DNA of 39,944 nt from Bacteroidota bacterium (GCA_947459075.1 CANHBJ010000006.1:1-39944); one strand, 5' to 3'. Counted from the first letter of the stretch, positions 17,530 through 27,502 are shown. Made by a program: numbers and translations. The notes: generated by a model from the sequence alone, not told the origin.

Positions 17530-17563
17530 CAGAAAAGCCCCACAATCATGTGAGGCTTTTCTG
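17530..17563 (-). terminator. Bidirectional-looking terminator after the M1 aminopeptidase gene
   Basis: CAGAAAAGCC (17530-17539) pairs with GGCTTTTCTG (17554-17563), and CAC with GTG inside. The arms are A-rich and T-rich. It lies 31 bases past the end of the minus-strand peptidase gene. Confidence 0.82.
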
Positions 17564-17593
17564 TTTTATGTATGTGCTAGTACTATGCGTTAA

Positions 17594-20026
17594 CTATTTT
17601 AACCCTGGCACATATTTCATTAAAATATCTTTTTGTGCTTTGGTGTAATTCATGGTATTAAAGTAGCTCTGCATATCATTTAAGTTGGTGGTTTTGGTTG
17701 CCAAAAAATTAGTTAACTCAGCTGCCGGTCCGGCAAGGCGGCTGTTGGTATTTAACATGGCATCAAACAAATGTGTTATCAATGTTGCACTATAAACACC
17801 ACTTGTTTTGATGGCTGCAAAAGCATTGTTACGTGTTCTAAATTCCCATTGGTTACTTGCATAATTAATTAGTGAATTCATGTGCTCATTAGCATCAATA
17901 TTATTGATAATGCATAACTCATGGTATTTAATATTTACGCTGTTATTCATGCCATAAACATCTTTTACTATGGGTAAATATATTTTAATATTTACTGCAT
18001 CAAGCTTGCAAATTTTTTCCATGGCAGCTTGCACTACATCGTAGCTGTTATCTGTTAATGCTTTGGTAATAGCGCTCAAACAAAAAGTATTGTTACCATT
18101 ATAAGCCTTTATAAAGGTTAACTTAGCTTGAGGTTCTTTTTCATTAAACACACTTAATAATTGATAGTTGGTTACTTCATCATTTATTAATTGTGTAATC
18201 ACTTCGCTTTTCATGGCATGGAATTTTTCGTTTCTGAAAACTTCCATCAATAGTTCACGTTTTTTCTCTACATCATACTCCTTTAAAGCTACTAATGCAT
18301 CATATCTATCTAACATGTTTGGTGCACTAATTACTTGTGCTTTTAACTCGTTGTAGCTCTTTTTAAAGTTAGTCGTTTTCATCACCATGCTGTTTGGATC
18401 GAACAACACAAAAGCAATTTCTTTTTTGTTAGGATTCGGAACTTTTACTACTTCAAATTGTTCCTGAATCATCTCTACCACACGTTCGAAACTTCCATCA
18501 GCATAATGTACTTCAAAAGCAATTGGCATTTTAAATAAACCAACAACTTCATCTCGTTGGTGTGTTTGTTCTATTGCAATTTCGGTATGACGGCTACCAT
18601 TTTTAGCTATTAAATCTTCAAAATGAACAGTGTATTGTGGTTCGCCACCACGCAACACCCATTGGTCGAAAAACCAACTCATATCTATACCCAATTTATC
18701 TTGAATAGCTTGCTGTAAATCGTTGGTTTCTACATTGCCGTATGCATGTGTTTTTAAATAATGATTTAATGCACGTTTCCACTGTTCATCGCCCAAAACA
18801 TAGCTTAACATACTAATAACATTAGAACCTTTAGGGTAAACCCTTGCGGTGCCCGCCCCGGTGTAACGAATTGGGTATTTATCTTTTTTAGTAGCTTCAA
18901 TTGCTGAGTTTTGCTCGCCCCTACGTTGCCAATTGTATGCATCATCACCAAATAGTTTTTTAGTTAACATTTTTGGATAATAGGTAGCCCAGCTTTCTTG
19001 CAACCAGGTATCACGCACATCACGGGCTGTTATATAATCGCCAAACCACTGGTGGGTTAATTCATGACAATTTACACCTACATAATTTCTATCTAGGTAA
19101 GCACGTTCATCCACATTAAAAAAATCGCCAAATATGGTTGCTGTGGTATTTTCCATAGCACCATATAAAAAGTCTTGCACCATAATTTGCGAGTAACTTT
19201 CCCATGGATAATTTACACCCGTTTCTTGCTCTAAAAAGTCAACCATCATTTCGCTATAACGGTATGTAGGTTCAGCTCTATCGGCATATTCAGGATAGTA
19301 ATATAAATTCATAGGAACACCGCGTGCACTTTTGGTTTTTTTAATATTGTATTTACCAATACCAAGCATTAACAAATAACCTGCGTGTGGTTTAGTCATG
19401 CTATAATGCCAAGTAGTAGTATTATTTTTATTTGCAGTTTTTTTAAGTAGAGTACCATTTGATAATACCTCATAACCATTTTCAAATGTTACTACTGTTT
19501 CTGTAATAAATTTATCATTCATGTCATCATACATGGGTATCCAATAGCGGTTATCAATACCTTGTCCTTGGGTCCATATTTGTTTACGAATAGCAAAAGG
19601 GTTTTTTATTGGATTTTCCTGAATATTCCATCCTATAAAATATAAACCCTTACGAGGTGTTGCTTCGTATTCAAATGTAATGGTATTGGTTTGATCCCAT
19701 TGTAATGGTTTGGTTGGTTTAACCCAAACACCTTTATCGGTTGTATTAAATGGTAGGTTTTGTATTCCCATTAAAGCCGATTTGATATTTATCCCAGGCG
19801 CATCAAAAAAAACTGAATCAACCTGTTTTTGTAACACAATAAAACTATGGGTAACTTTTCCTTTAACTAAGCTTTTTTGGGTATCAAAACTCACTTCCAC
19901 TTTCATGCGAGTAATGTCAAGGGAATGCTCGCGGTAGGTTGTTTGGTCTTTAAAGTAGCTTCGGTAAGTATTTTGTGCCGAAGCCATTGTACTTAATGAT
20001 AGAAAGGCAATAAGTAGTTTTTTCAT
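17594..20026 (-). CDS. M1 family zinc metallopeptidase (aminopeptidase N-like)
   Basis: This 810-residue exported peptidase probably trims N-terminal residues from peptides in the periplasm or at the surface. It has a signal peptide (MKKLLIAFLSLSTMASAQ). The substrate-anchoring GAMEN motif is at 289-293. The zinc site HELTH is at 321-325 with the third ligand Glu344, giving the exact HExxH-x18-E spacing of gluzincins. Domains in order are an N-terminal beta saddle, the catalytic domain, and a C-terminal helical part from about 560. The length fits Bacteroidota M1 enzymes. The start ATG begins the signal peptide. A gap of 65 bases separates it from the antiporter gene upstream; it may be a separate unit. 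Confidence 0.95.
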   Translation of the reverse strand: MKKLLIAFLSLSTMASAQNTYRSYFKDQTTYREHSLDITRMKVEVSFDTQKSLVKGKVTHSFIVLQKQVDSVFFDAPGINIKSALMGIQNLPFNTTDKGVWVKPTKPLQWDQTNTITFEYEATPRKGLYFIGWNIQENPIKNPFAIRKQIWTQGQGIDNRYWIPMYDDMNDKFITETVVTFENGYEVLSNGTLLKKTANKNNTTTWHYSMTKPHAGYLLMLGIGKYNIKKTKSARGVPMNLYYYPEYADRAEPTYRYSEMMVDFLEQETGVNYPWESYSQIMVQDFLYGAMENTTATIFGDFFNVDERAYLDRNYVGVNCHELTHQWFGDYITARDVRDTWLQESWATYYPKMLTKKLFGDDAYNWQRRGEQNSAIEATKKDKYPIRYTGAGTARVYPKGSNVISMLSYVLGDEQWKRALNHYLKTHAYGNVETNDLQQAIQDKLGIDMSWFFDQWVLRGGEPQYTVHFEDLIAKNGSRHTEIAIEQTHQRDEVVGLFKMPIAFEVHYADGSFERVVEMIQEQFEVVKVPNPNKKEIAFVLFDPNSMVMKTTNFKKSYNELKAQVISAPNMLDRYDALVALKEYDVEKKRELLMEVFRNEKFHAMKSEVITQLINDEVTNYQLLSVFNEKEPQAKLTFIKAYNGNNTFCLSAITKALTDNSYDVVQAAMEKICKLDAVNIKIYLPIVKDVYGMNNSVNIKYHELCIINNIDANEHMNSLINYASNQWEFRTRNNAFAAIKTSGVYSATLITHLFDAMLNTNSRLAGPAAELTNFLATKTTNLNDMQSYFNTMNYTKAQKDILMKYVPGLK

Positions 20027-20091
20027 CCTGTTTTATTAATAATGCTTTATTGCAATATAATAATTATGATGAAACAAGATAGTTGAATTAA

Positions 20092-21381
20092 TTATTCTGA
20101 AGCTTTTTCTTCGTCAATAAAAGGAATGATTTCCTTTAAACCTGTGGCTACTTTTATTTCGCCTGTTAAGAAATATTGTAACATTGGCCCTGCCATTATA
20201 CTTGTAACAACAGCCATAATAACTAAGGCAACAAATAGCGGTGCTGTAATTACACCTGCTTGTAAAGCCAATAATCCTAATACAATTTCCATAGCTCCTC
20301 GTGCATTCATACCAAAGCCAACTGCCATACTTTCTTTTGCAGTTAAACCGCCCCAATAAGCACCCAATCCGGCACCCAAAAGTTTGCAAACAATTGCAAG
20401 AATCAATACAATACTTACTAGTTGTAAATCAAAATTTTGTATAAAATCTATTTTAAAACCAATAGCAACAAAAAATAATGGCGCAAAAATATTGGTAACA
20501 AATTGGTGTATAATATCTCTTGCTTTCTCTGTGAAATGAACAGAATCACCTACTGCTATGCCAGCAATAAAAGCTCCGAAAATAGCGTGAATTCCTATTT
20601 TCTCTGTAAATGCAGCTCCCAAAAATGCCAAACCAAGTGAGAAAGCCAATACACCACCTGGCCAACTTAAATTGCGTTGAGCCCAAGGCAAAGTTTTGTT
20701 AATAATAATTCTTCCACCTGTTAACATCAATATTGCATATAGCAAAGTATATCCAAGGGTGTATAAAAAATGGAAAGGATCGGAACCTGTATTAATCATA
20801 CCAAGAACAACACTAAATAAAATCCATCCAATTAAATCATCAAACATTGCCGCAGCTATAATAATCATACCTACTTTAGTTTTAAATAAATTTAAATCCA
20901 TTAGTGTACGAGCTATAATTGGTAATGCTGAAATGGCCATTGCTGTGCCCATAAATAATGCAAATACTACAACGTCTTTTCCGGCTGTACCTCCCAATAA
21001 ATCATGATAAAAGTACGCTGTTCCAAATCCTAAAATTAACGGTATAATTAACCCAACAAAGCTTGCTTTAAAAGCAGTTTTACCTTGCTGTCTGATAACA
21101 GATAACTCTACTTCCATACCGGCAACAAACAAAAGCATAACAACAGAAATAGATCCTATTCCATTGATAACCATACCTAGGTTACCATTGGTGGTAAAAA
21201 CCAATTGGTTGGCTACTGGCAAAAATTTACCGAGAAGGCTTGGTCCAAGAATTATACCTGCAACTAATTCACCAACTACCAGAGGCATTTTTAATTTTCT
21301 AAAAAACTCACCAATAATCCTCCCCAAAAGCAACATGATGCCTAAAGCGAGAAATAAATTTATGATTTCAGAGTGTGTCAT
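20092..21381 (-). CDS. Cation/proton antiporter, CPA2 family
   Basis: This 429-residue integral membrane protein has about 12-13 hydrophobic segments and exchanges Na+ or K+ for H+ across the inner membrane. It shows the CPA2 features: an early GELVAGIILGPSLLG (about 37-51), GTAMAISALPIIARTL (about 145-160), and FDDLIGW with adjacent Asp181-Asp182. A double aspartate is typical of electrogenic NapA-like members. The protein ends after the transporter domain, with no TrkA-N nucleotide-binding domain as in KefB or KefC. The gene starts 20 bases after the stop of a universal stress protein gene, so the two probably form one operon. The cation cannot be decided from sequence. Confidence 0.9.
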   Translation of the reverse strand: MTHSEIINLFLALGIMLLLGRIIGEFFRKLKMPLVVGELVAGIILGPSLLGKFLPVANQLVFTTNGNLGMVINGIGSISVVMLLFVAGMEVELSVIRQQGKTAFKASFVGLIIPLILGFGTAYFYHDLLGGTAGKDVVVFALFMGTAMAISALPIIARTLMDLNLFKTKVGMIIIAAAMFDDLIGWILFSVVLGMINTGSDPFHFLYTLGYTLLYAILMLTGGRIIINKTLPWAQRNLSWPGGVLAFSLGLAFLGAAFTEKIGIHAIFGAFIAGIAVGDSVHFTEKARDIIHQFVTNIFAPLFFVAIGFKIDFIQNFDLQLVSIVLILAIVCKLLGAGLGAYWGGLTAKESMAVGFGMNARGAMEIVLGLLALQAGVITAPLFVALVIMAVVTSIMAGPMLQYFLTGEIKVATGLKEIIPFIDEEKASE

Positions 21382-21401
21382 TTATTTTGGCTAGCAGGTT
21401 T

Positions 21402-22280
21402 TTATTCTATTTCAGGTTTTGTAGAATGTACAATTAATAAATCGCATGGTAAATCAGCAAGCGCAAATTCTATATCATGAGGAAATACACGATCAATTAT
21501 ATTCAATTTTGTATCTGGTGAATTTAGTACCAACAAATCGGCATGGTGTTCTCGAGCAAATTTGGTTATCACATATCCAGGTTTTCCCTCTAGGCGTTCG
21601 GTGGTAACTTGTAAAGTACCACAATCTGTAAATGCTAATATTTCATTTAGTCGGGTTACCTCTTCACTCACAACTTGTTCTTTGCGCGTCTCACTCTCAT
21701 TGCTGTTAATTGATTCGCTCCTGATTAATGCCATTTTACCTGCATCTTCTTCTTGTATCACATACACATGTTCGGCATGGGTTGCTTTGGCAACATTTAT
21801 AGCTGTTTCTATGGTGGTTTCAGTTTTGGGGTGATCGCTACCTTCAACCACTATGTGTTTAATAGGTTTAGATATAATATCAGGTTCACGCAACATCAGT
21901 ACGCTACATTTGGCCTTACGACAAAGGTTACGTGCTATTCCACCTAATATATATTTTAATACGCTTTCTTTTACCAACGCACCTGCAACTAACAAATCAA
22001 CTTGTTCAATTTCGCAGATACTAATTATTTGGTCAACCGGATCGCCTTGTTCCCAAATTAATTTATTGTTGGGCCCGTCTAATTCAAACCTATGTAATAA
22101 GTGTTTTAGGTATTGTTCTTGTTGTAAGCTTTTTTCTCCTATATGAATGAATATTAAATCGCCTCCAAATAGTTGTTGTAATCTGTACGATTCGGCTAAA
22201 ACCGCTTCAATCCTAGGCGTAAAACCAATTGCTACTGCAATTTTTTTAAATGGAAATGGGGATTTTTTTTCCTGTATCAT
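21402..22280 (-). CDS. Universal stress protein with two tandem Usp domains
   Basis: This 292-residue cytoplasmic protein is two UspA folds in a row. The first covers about residues 8-138 (IAVAIGFTPRIEAVLAES ... KYILGGIARNLCRKAKCSVLML), whose GG-x-A-x-N-L segment resembles the ATP-binding loop. The second covers about 145-290 (IVVEGSDHPKTETTIETAI ... CDLLIVHS) and lacks a clear nucleotide loop. Usp proteins bind ATP or other small molecules and tune stress responses. It is the first gene of a pair with a CPA2 antiporter 20 bases downstream. In other bacteria Usp domains are fused to such antiporters, so regulation of the antiporter is a reasonable inference. A near-match -7 box (TATATTCG) lies at 22286-22293 on the minus strand. 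Confidence 0.9.
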   Translation of the reverse strand: MIQEKKSPFPFKKIAVAIGFTPRIEAVLAESYRLQQLFGGDLIFIHIGEKSLQQEQYLKHLLHRFELDGPNNKLIWEQGDPVDQIISICEIEQVDLLVAGALVKESVLKYILGGIARNLCRKAKCSVLMLREPDIISKPIKHIVVEGSDHPKTETTIETAINVAKATHAEHVYVIQEEDAGKMALIRSESINSNESETRKEQVVSEEVTRLNEILAFTDCGTLQVTTERLEGKPGYVITKFAREHHADLLVLNSPDTKLNIIDRVFPHDIEFALADLPCDLLIVHSTKPEIE

Positions 22281-22496
22281 GTTAGCGAATATAGTTAAAG
22301 TGTAACATTACCCTTATAAATGTAGACGATTACCATTTTTAAAATAGTATAAATTGGTGATTGGCTTTTAAATGGGATTTATTTTTTAATTAACATGCAC
22401 TATAATAGTAAGTTATCTTTTTTAATATATTTTTTGGTTGTTTTCTCACACTTTTTTATCACCCCAAATCAATTAGTATTTTTATGCCTTAATGTG

Positions 22497-22505
22497 TAAA
22501 CTTGC
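22497..22505 (+). promoter_or_regulatory. Likely -7 box of the fused E1 gene
   Basis: TAAACTTGC differs from TAnnTTTG at one base and ends 9 bases before the ATG at 22515. This would give a very short leader. No -33 TTTG was found at standard spacing. The 234-base gap to the divergent Usp gene is otherwise AT-rich with nothing else recognised. Confidence 0.45.
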
Positions 22506-22514
22506 GATTCAATC

Positions 22515-24566
22515 ATGGTAAAAAAAGACATACTTTTAGAAGCCTACATGCACATGTGCGAAGCACGTGCTATGGCCGATATATATGACGTTAACAGGCC
22601 TATTTGCAAATATGTACACTCTACCTCACGCGGTCATGAAGCCATTCAGTTAGCGGTGGGTATGCAATTACAACCTTACGATTACTGCTCTCCATACTAC
22701 CGTGACGAATCAATGCTTTTGGGCATGGGTTTAAGTCCGTACGAGTTGATGTTGCAATTATTGGGTAAGGCCGAAGATCCTTTTTCGGGAGGAAGAACCT
22801 ATTACGCACATCCAAGTTTAAATCGTGATGACTTTCCGAAAATACCACATCAAAGTAGTGCTACCGGTATGCAAGCTATTCCTGCTACAGGTATGGCGCA
22901 TGGTATTGCTTACAAAGAAAGTCAGCGACTAAATAAAAAAGGCGAATACCCAGTGGTGGTGTGCAGTTTTGGAGATGGTTCTATTACCGAAGGTGAAGTT
23001 GCAGAGGCATTTCAAATGGCTGTGCTTAAACAATTACCTATTATTTATTTGGTACAGGATAACGATTGGGGAATTAGTGCCAGTGGTGATGAGATGCGTG
23101 CCATGGATGCTTATGAATATGCTGCAGGTTTTAAAGGTCTGAAACGTATGCGTGTAAATGGCAGCGATTTTGTTGAAAGTTACAAAGGTTTTGCCGAGGC
23201 AATAGATTATGTGCGCAATAACCGTAAGCCAATATTAGTGCATGCAAAAGTGCCATTGTTGGGTCATCATACCAGTGGTGTGCGTAAAGAATGGTACAGA
23301 ACGGATGATGATTTGGCCACACATAGTAAAGACGATCCTCAACCTAAATTAAAGCAGTTATTGCTCGAAATTGGGGTGCCGGAAGCAGAATTAACCGAGA
23401 TAGAAAAAGACGCTACGTATAAAGTTGAACAACAATTTAAGCAAGCAGTAGAAAGTGAAGACCCGGATCCTGCAACTGTTGAAGACCATATTTACGCTCC
23501 AAGTGGAGCTAACGAAGAAGTGGGTAACCGCTCGCCTGAAGGTAAAGAACCAAGTGTTATGGTTGATGCTGCTTTACATGCAGTAGATGAGTTAATGACC
23601 AAACATCCTGAATGTATGTTTTACGGACAAGATGTGGGTGCAAGATTAGGTGGTGTGTTTAGAGAGGCTGCAACTTTAGCAGGTAAATATGGTAACGATC
23701 GTGTGTTTAATACACCCATTCAAGAAGCCTATATTGTAGGTTCAACAGTTGGTATGAGTGCAGTTGGTGTTAAACCTATTGTAGAAATTCAGTTTGCCGA
23801 TTATGTGTGGACGGGCGTTAATCAATTGGTTTGTGAAATCACCAAATCATCATACCTAACCATGGGTAAGTATCCAGTAAGTGCAATTATTCGTATTCCA
23901 ATTGGAGCATACGGTGGGGGAGGTCCATACCACAGTGGCAGCATTGAATCAACCTTACTTACCCTTAAAGGAATAAAAATTGCTTACCCAAGTAATGCTG
24001 CCGATATGAAAGGTTTGATGAAAGCGGCTTATTACGATGGCAACCCAGTAATTATGTTGGAGCATAAAGGTTTGTATTGGAGTAAAAATCCAGGTACAGA
24101 ATTAGCACGTTGCATAGAGCCTGATGAAGAATATATTTTACCATTAGGTAAAGCCAATACCGTTTTGCATGCAAGTGATGAAGCTATGGAAAATGGCGAA
24201 AGTTGCTGCATCATAACCTGGGGTATGGGGGTATATTGGAGTTTAGCTGCTGCAAAACGTTTTGAAGGAAGGGTAGAGGTAGTTGATTTGCGCACGCTTC
24301 AACCATTAGATGAAGAATACATACAAGCCGCAGTTAAACGTCATGGAAAATGTTTAATTGTTACCGAAGAAGCATTGTTAAACTCGTTTGCCGAAAGTTT
24401 GGCTGGACGAATTTCGCAAGTTTGTTTTAAATATTTAGATGCACCTGTGCATACCATTGGTGCTAAAAACATTCCGGCAGTGCCATTAAACATGGGACTT
24501 GAAGCAGAAATGTTACCTAATGCAGATAAGGTTGCTGTTAAACTAGAAGCTTTGTTGAACTATTAA
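22515..24566 (+). CDS. 2-oxoacid dehydrogenase E1, alpha and beta subunits fused (branched-chain type)
   Basis: This is the thiamine diphosphate-dependent decarboxylase of a 2-oxoacid dehydrogenase complex, most like the branched-chain (2-oxoisovalerate) type. Its 683 residues contain a complete alpha part (about 1-340) joined to a complete beta part (about 355-683). The alpha part has the ThDP motif GDG (153-155) ... N183 and an SPYYRDE substrate-side segment. The beta part begins EPSVMVDAALHAVDELM and contains FYGQDVGARLGGVFREA, QFADYVW and YGGGGPYHS. Separate alpha and beta genes are the usual arrangement in many bacteria; the fused form is common in Bacteroidota. The E2 and E3 genes are not nearby. 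Pyruvate or another oxoacid as substrate cannot be excluded. Confidence 0.9.
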   Translation: MVKKDILLEAYMHMCEARAMADIYDVNRPICKYVHSTSRGHEAIQLAVGMQLQPYDYCSPYYRDESMLLGMGLSPYELMLQLLGKAEDPFSGGRTYYAHPSLNRDDFPKIPHQSSATGMQAIPATGMAHGIAYKESQRLNKKGEYPVVVCSFGDGSITEGEVAEAFQMAVLKQLPIIYLVQDNDWGISASGDEMRAMDAYEYAAGFKGLKRMRVNGSDFVESYKGFAEAIDYVRNNRKPILVHAKVPLLGHHTSGVRKEWYRTDDDLATHSKDDPQPKLKQLLLEIGVPEAELTEIEKDATYKVEQQFKQAVESEDPDPATVEDHIYAPSGANEEVGNRSPEGKEPSVMVDAALHAVDELMTKHPECMFYGQDVGARLGGVFREAATLAGKYGNDRVFNTPIQEAYIVGSTVGMSAVGVKPIVEIQFADYVWTGVNQLVCEITKSSYLTMGKYPVSAIIRIPIGAYGGGGPYHSGSIESTLLTLKGIKIAYPSNAADMKGLMKAAYYDGNPVIMLEHKGLYWSKNPGTELARCIEPDEEYILPLGKANTVLHASDEAMENGESCCIITWGMGVYWSLAAAKRFEGRVEVVDLRTLQPLDEEYIQAAVKRHGKCLIVTEEALLNSFAESLAGRISQVCFKYLDAPVHTIGAKNIPAVPLNMGLEAEMLPNADKVAVKLEALLNY

Positions 24567-24586
24567 TTGAAATCACTAAATAAATG

Positions 24587-24623
24587 AAATCCCCGAATGA
24601 ATTTTTTCAGTCGGGGATTTTTT
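24587..24623. terminator. Bidirectional terminator between the convergent E1 and hutH genes
   Basis: AAATCCCCGA (24587-24596) pairs perfectly with TCGGGGATTT (24611-24620) across a 14-base loop, followed by T on the plus strand. It fills the 70-base gap between two genes that end facing each other and probably stops both. Confidence 0.9.
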
Positions 24624-24636
24624 ATGATTTGATAAG

Positions 24637-26124
24637 TTAATGCTGTTGGATGAATTGAACAGAAGCTTCAATATCCAAATACAAAGCCCTATCAACTGTA
24701 TTGTATGTTACTACTTTTCTGTAATCCGCTACAAGTTGTTCTACTGCATTTGATGATTTTAGAGGTCTGCGGAATTCTAGTGCTTGTGCTGCATTTAGTA
24801 ATTCAATGGCCAGCACACGTTGTGTATTCTCAATCACTTTAAAACACTTCGTTGCAGCGTTTGCTCCCATGCTTACGTGGTCTTCTTGTCCGTTACTACT
24901 TACAATGCTATCAACACTTGCAGGTGTACACAATTGTTTGCTTTGGCTTACAATACTTGCAGCGGTGTATTGCGGAATCATCATTCCTGAATTTAACCCC
25001 GGATTAGCGGTTAAAAAGGCTGGTAAATTACGCAAGCCCGAAATTAATTGATAAGTTCTTCGCTCGCTGATGCTACCTAGCTCTGCAACGGCTATGGCTA
25101 AAAAATCCAATACCAATGCTAAGGGTTGTCCATGGAAATTCCCACCCGATAAAATCAAATCATCATCAACAAAAATGTTTGGATTGTCTGTAACCGAATT
25201 CATTTCTGTTTCAACTACAGATGTCACGTATTGAAAGGTATCGAAACTGGCACCATGCACTTGTGGTATACAACGAAAAGCATAAGGATCTTGCACCTGT
25301 ACTTTTGGTTGTTTTATAATTTCACTTTCTGCTAACAGTTCTCTAATTTGTTTGGCTGTTTCAATCTGACCTTTGTGTGCACGTACATCATGCAATTGGT
25401 GCGAAAACGGTTCCAATTTAGCATCAAACGCATCAATAGAAATAGCGGCTATTTTATTGGCATTGGTGTAAAGTTGTTGGGCACTTATAATATTATGCAC
25501 TGCATAAGCCAACATAAATTGTGTACCATTAATAAGAGCCAAACCTTCTTTAGACTGTAATTCAATTGGCGTAATTTGGTGATGGTTTAACACATCAATA
25601 CTGGCAACCGCTTTCCAGTTTCCATCTGTATTTTTCCATACTTCACCTTTACCTAAAAGTGGTAAACATAAATGCGCTAATGGTGCTAAATCGCCACTTG
25701 CACCCAAAGAACCTTGTTGGTAAACTACCGGTAAAATATCATGGTTAAAAAATTCAATTAAGCGCTCAACAGTTTGCAGTTGCACACCACTGTGTCCGTA
25801 ACTTAACGATTGCACTTTTAACAACAACATTAACTTTACTATATCTCTTGGCACTACATCACCGGTTCCGCAGGCATGAGACAACAACAAGTTTTCTTGT
25901 AATTGTGTTAATTCATCATGCGAAATTTGTGTGTTGCACAAAGAGCCAAAACCAGTATTGATGCCATAAAAAACAGCATCTTTTTTACTCATTTTTTCAT
26001 CCAAATAAGCCCTGCATTTTTTTATGCGATTGGATGCTTCCTGAGATAATGCAAGCTTTTTATTTTCTTTAAGAATACTTTGTATATCGGCTAATGTAAG
26101 TTGCTCGGTAATGTAATGATGCAT
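24637..26124 (-). CDS. hutH: Histidine ammonia-lyase
   Basis: It deaminates L-histidine to urocanate, the first step of histidine breakdown toward glutamate. It has 495 residues, the usual size. The self-forming MIO cofactor comes from Ala142-Ser143-Gly144 in GSLGASGDLAPLAH. Other family blocks are YGINTGFG (53-60) near the N-terminus, GLALINGTQ and DNPNIF. These favour histidine over phenylalanine or tyrosine as substrate, though aromatic ammonia-lyases share the fold. The start lies 13 bases after the rocD stop, so rocD and hutH form an operon. The other hut genes (hutU, hutI) are not in the window, and the arginase-like protein at 5793-6959 seems unable to serve as hutG. Confidence 0.93.
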   Translation of the reverse strand: MHHYITEQLTLADIQSILKENKKLALSQEASNRIKKCRAYLDEKMSKKDAVFYGINTGFGSLCNTQISHDELTQLQENLLLSHACGTGDVVPRDIVKLMLLLKVQSLSYGHSGVQLQTVERLIEFFNHDILPVVYQQGSLGASGDLAPLAHLCLPLLGKGEVWKNTDGNWKAVASIDVLNHHQITPIELQSKEGLALINGTQFMLAYAVHNIISAQQLYTNANKIAAISIDAFDAKLEPFSHQLHDVRAHKGQIETAKQIRELLAESEIIKQPKVQVQDPYAFRCIPQVHGASFDTFQYVTSVVETEMNSVTDNPNIFVDDDLILSGGNFHGQPLALVLDFLAIAVAELGSISERRTYQLISGLRNLPAFLTANPGLNSGMMIPQYTAASIVSQSKQLCTPASVDSIVSSNGQEDHVSMGANAATKCFKVIENTQRVLAIELLNAAQALEFRRPLKSSNAVEQLVADYRKVVTYNTVDRALYLDIEASVQFIQQH

Positions 26125-26137
26125 GTTGCTGAGTTAA

Positions 26138-27385
26138 TTATGCTAAAGCTAAAATTGTTTTTTCAATAATATCACAAGCCTCGTTTAGTTGCTTTTCGTT
26201 AATGGTTAATGGTGGCGCAAATCTTATAATATCACCATGGGTTTGTTTGGCCAATAATCCATTTTCTTTCATGGCTAAGCATACATCATAAGCTGTTTTT
26301 CCATCACCAAAAGGTTTAATTACAATGGCATTCAACAATCCTTTTCCCCTTACCAATTCAACTAAGTTGGTTTTGGTTTGAAGTTGTTTCATGCGGTTAC
26401 GGAAAATTTCGCCCATGTTAAATGCATTCTCGGCTAGTTTTTCATCAACCAATACTTGTAAAGCTTCCGTGGCTACAGCACAAGCCAGTGGATTACCACC
26501 GTATGTACTTCCATGTTCTCCCGGTTTAATGGTAAGCATTACCTCGTTATTGGCCAATACTGCCGATACAGGCAATACACCTCCCGAAAGGGCTTTTCCT
26601 AAAATAACTAAATCGGGTTTAACACCTGCATAATCGCAAGCCAACATTTTACCTGTGCGGCATAACCCGGTTTGTACTTCATCGGCAATCATCAATACTT
26701 TGTATTTGTCGCACAGCGTTCTTACACCTTGTATGTAATTTTCATCAGGTACCACAACACCTGCTTCACCTTGTATGGGCTCAAACATAAATGCAGCAAT
26801 ATTGGGGTTTGCTTTAAATGCATTTTCTAAAGCAGTTAAATCATTATATGGAATCAAACTAAAGCCCGGCATAAACGGACCAAAATTTAGGTAGCTACTC
26901 GGGTCGTTGCTTGATGAAATGGCAGCCATGGTACGTCCCCAAAAGTTGCCTTCTACAAATAAAATATGTGCTTGATTTTCGGCAATACCTTTTACTGTAT
27001 AGCCCCATCGTCTGGCTAATTTTATAGCTGTTTCACCACCTTCAACACCGGTATTCATTGGCAATACTTTGTCGTAGCCAAAATAATTGGTGATGTATTT
27101 TTCGTACTCGCCTAATAAGTTGTTATGAAAAGCACGACTGGTTAAAGTGAGTTTTTGTGCTTGTTCTGTTAAAGCTTTGATAATGCGTGGATGGCAATGA
27201 CCTTGGTTTACTGCACTATATGCAGAAAGGAAGTCGAAGTATTGTTTACCATTTACATCATACATATATATTCCTTCACCACGTTCTATCACTACCGGAA
27301 GTGGGTGATAGTTGTGTGCTCCAAATTGATCTTCTAAATCAATATAATACTGTGCTTTATTAATCTTTTCATTAACCGTATTCAT
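26138..27385 (-). CDS. rocD: Ornithine--oxo-acid aminotransferase
   Basis: This class III PLP aminotransferase transfers the delta-amino group of ornithine to 2-oxoglutarate, giving glutamate semialdehyde and glutamate. It has 415 residues. Motifs are [15 protein letters not shown] at the N-terminus (typical of ornithine aminotransferase), [15 protein letters not shown] (111-125), ADEVQTG (234-240, with the cofactor Asp235) and the PLP lysine K264 in LGKALSGG. The start ATG follows shortly after a TATTTTTG box (27390-27397, minus strand), too close to be certain as a promoter. hutH follows 13 bases downstream. Pairing ornithine and histidine breakdown suggests co-control of amino acids that feed glutamate. 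Confidence 0.93.
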   Translation of the reverse strand: MNTVNEKINKAQYYIDLEDQFGAHNYHPLPVVIERGEGIYMYDVNGKQYFDFLSAYSAVNQGHCHPRIIKALTEQAQKLTLTSRAFHNNLLGEYEKYITNYFGYDKVLPMNTGVEGGETAIKLARRWGYTVKGIAENQAHILFVEGNFWGRTMAAISSSNDPSSYLNFGPFMPGFSLIPYNDLTALENAFKANPNIAAFMFEPIQGEAGVVVPDENYIQGVRTLCDKYKVLMIADEVQTGLCRTGKMLACDYAGVKPDLVILGKALSGGVLPVSAVLANNEVMLTIKPGEHGSTYGGNPLACAVATEALQVLVDEKLAENAFNMGEIFRNRMKQLQTKTNLVELVRGKGLLNAIVIKPFGDGKTAYDVCLAMKENGLLAKQTHGDIIRFAPPLTINEKQLNEACDIIEKTILALA

Positions 27386-27460
27386 GCATCAAAAATAGGC
27401 CAATTAAGCCGCATTTAAAAACCTTGTATTGGGCTTACTTAATTGGTTATTGTAAGAAAT

Positions 27461-27502
27461 AAAAAAGACCTGATAAACCATGGTTCATCAAGTCTTTTTT
27501 GT
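27461..27502. terminator. Hairpin terminator after the OmpA-family gene
   Basis: AAAAAAGAC (27461-27469) pairs with GTCTTTTTT (27492-27500). Inside, TGAT/ATCA and AACCA/TGGTT extend the stem with mismatches to a very small loop. The A/T arms let it work in both directions; on the minus strand it ends the OmpA-family gene. Confidence 0.8.

Noticed and set aside
16757-17593. Hidden insertion sequence or transposase remnant in the repeat-rich spacer
   Set aside because: I found no open frame, no DDE-type motif and no pair of terminal inverted repeats with target duplications around the spacer.
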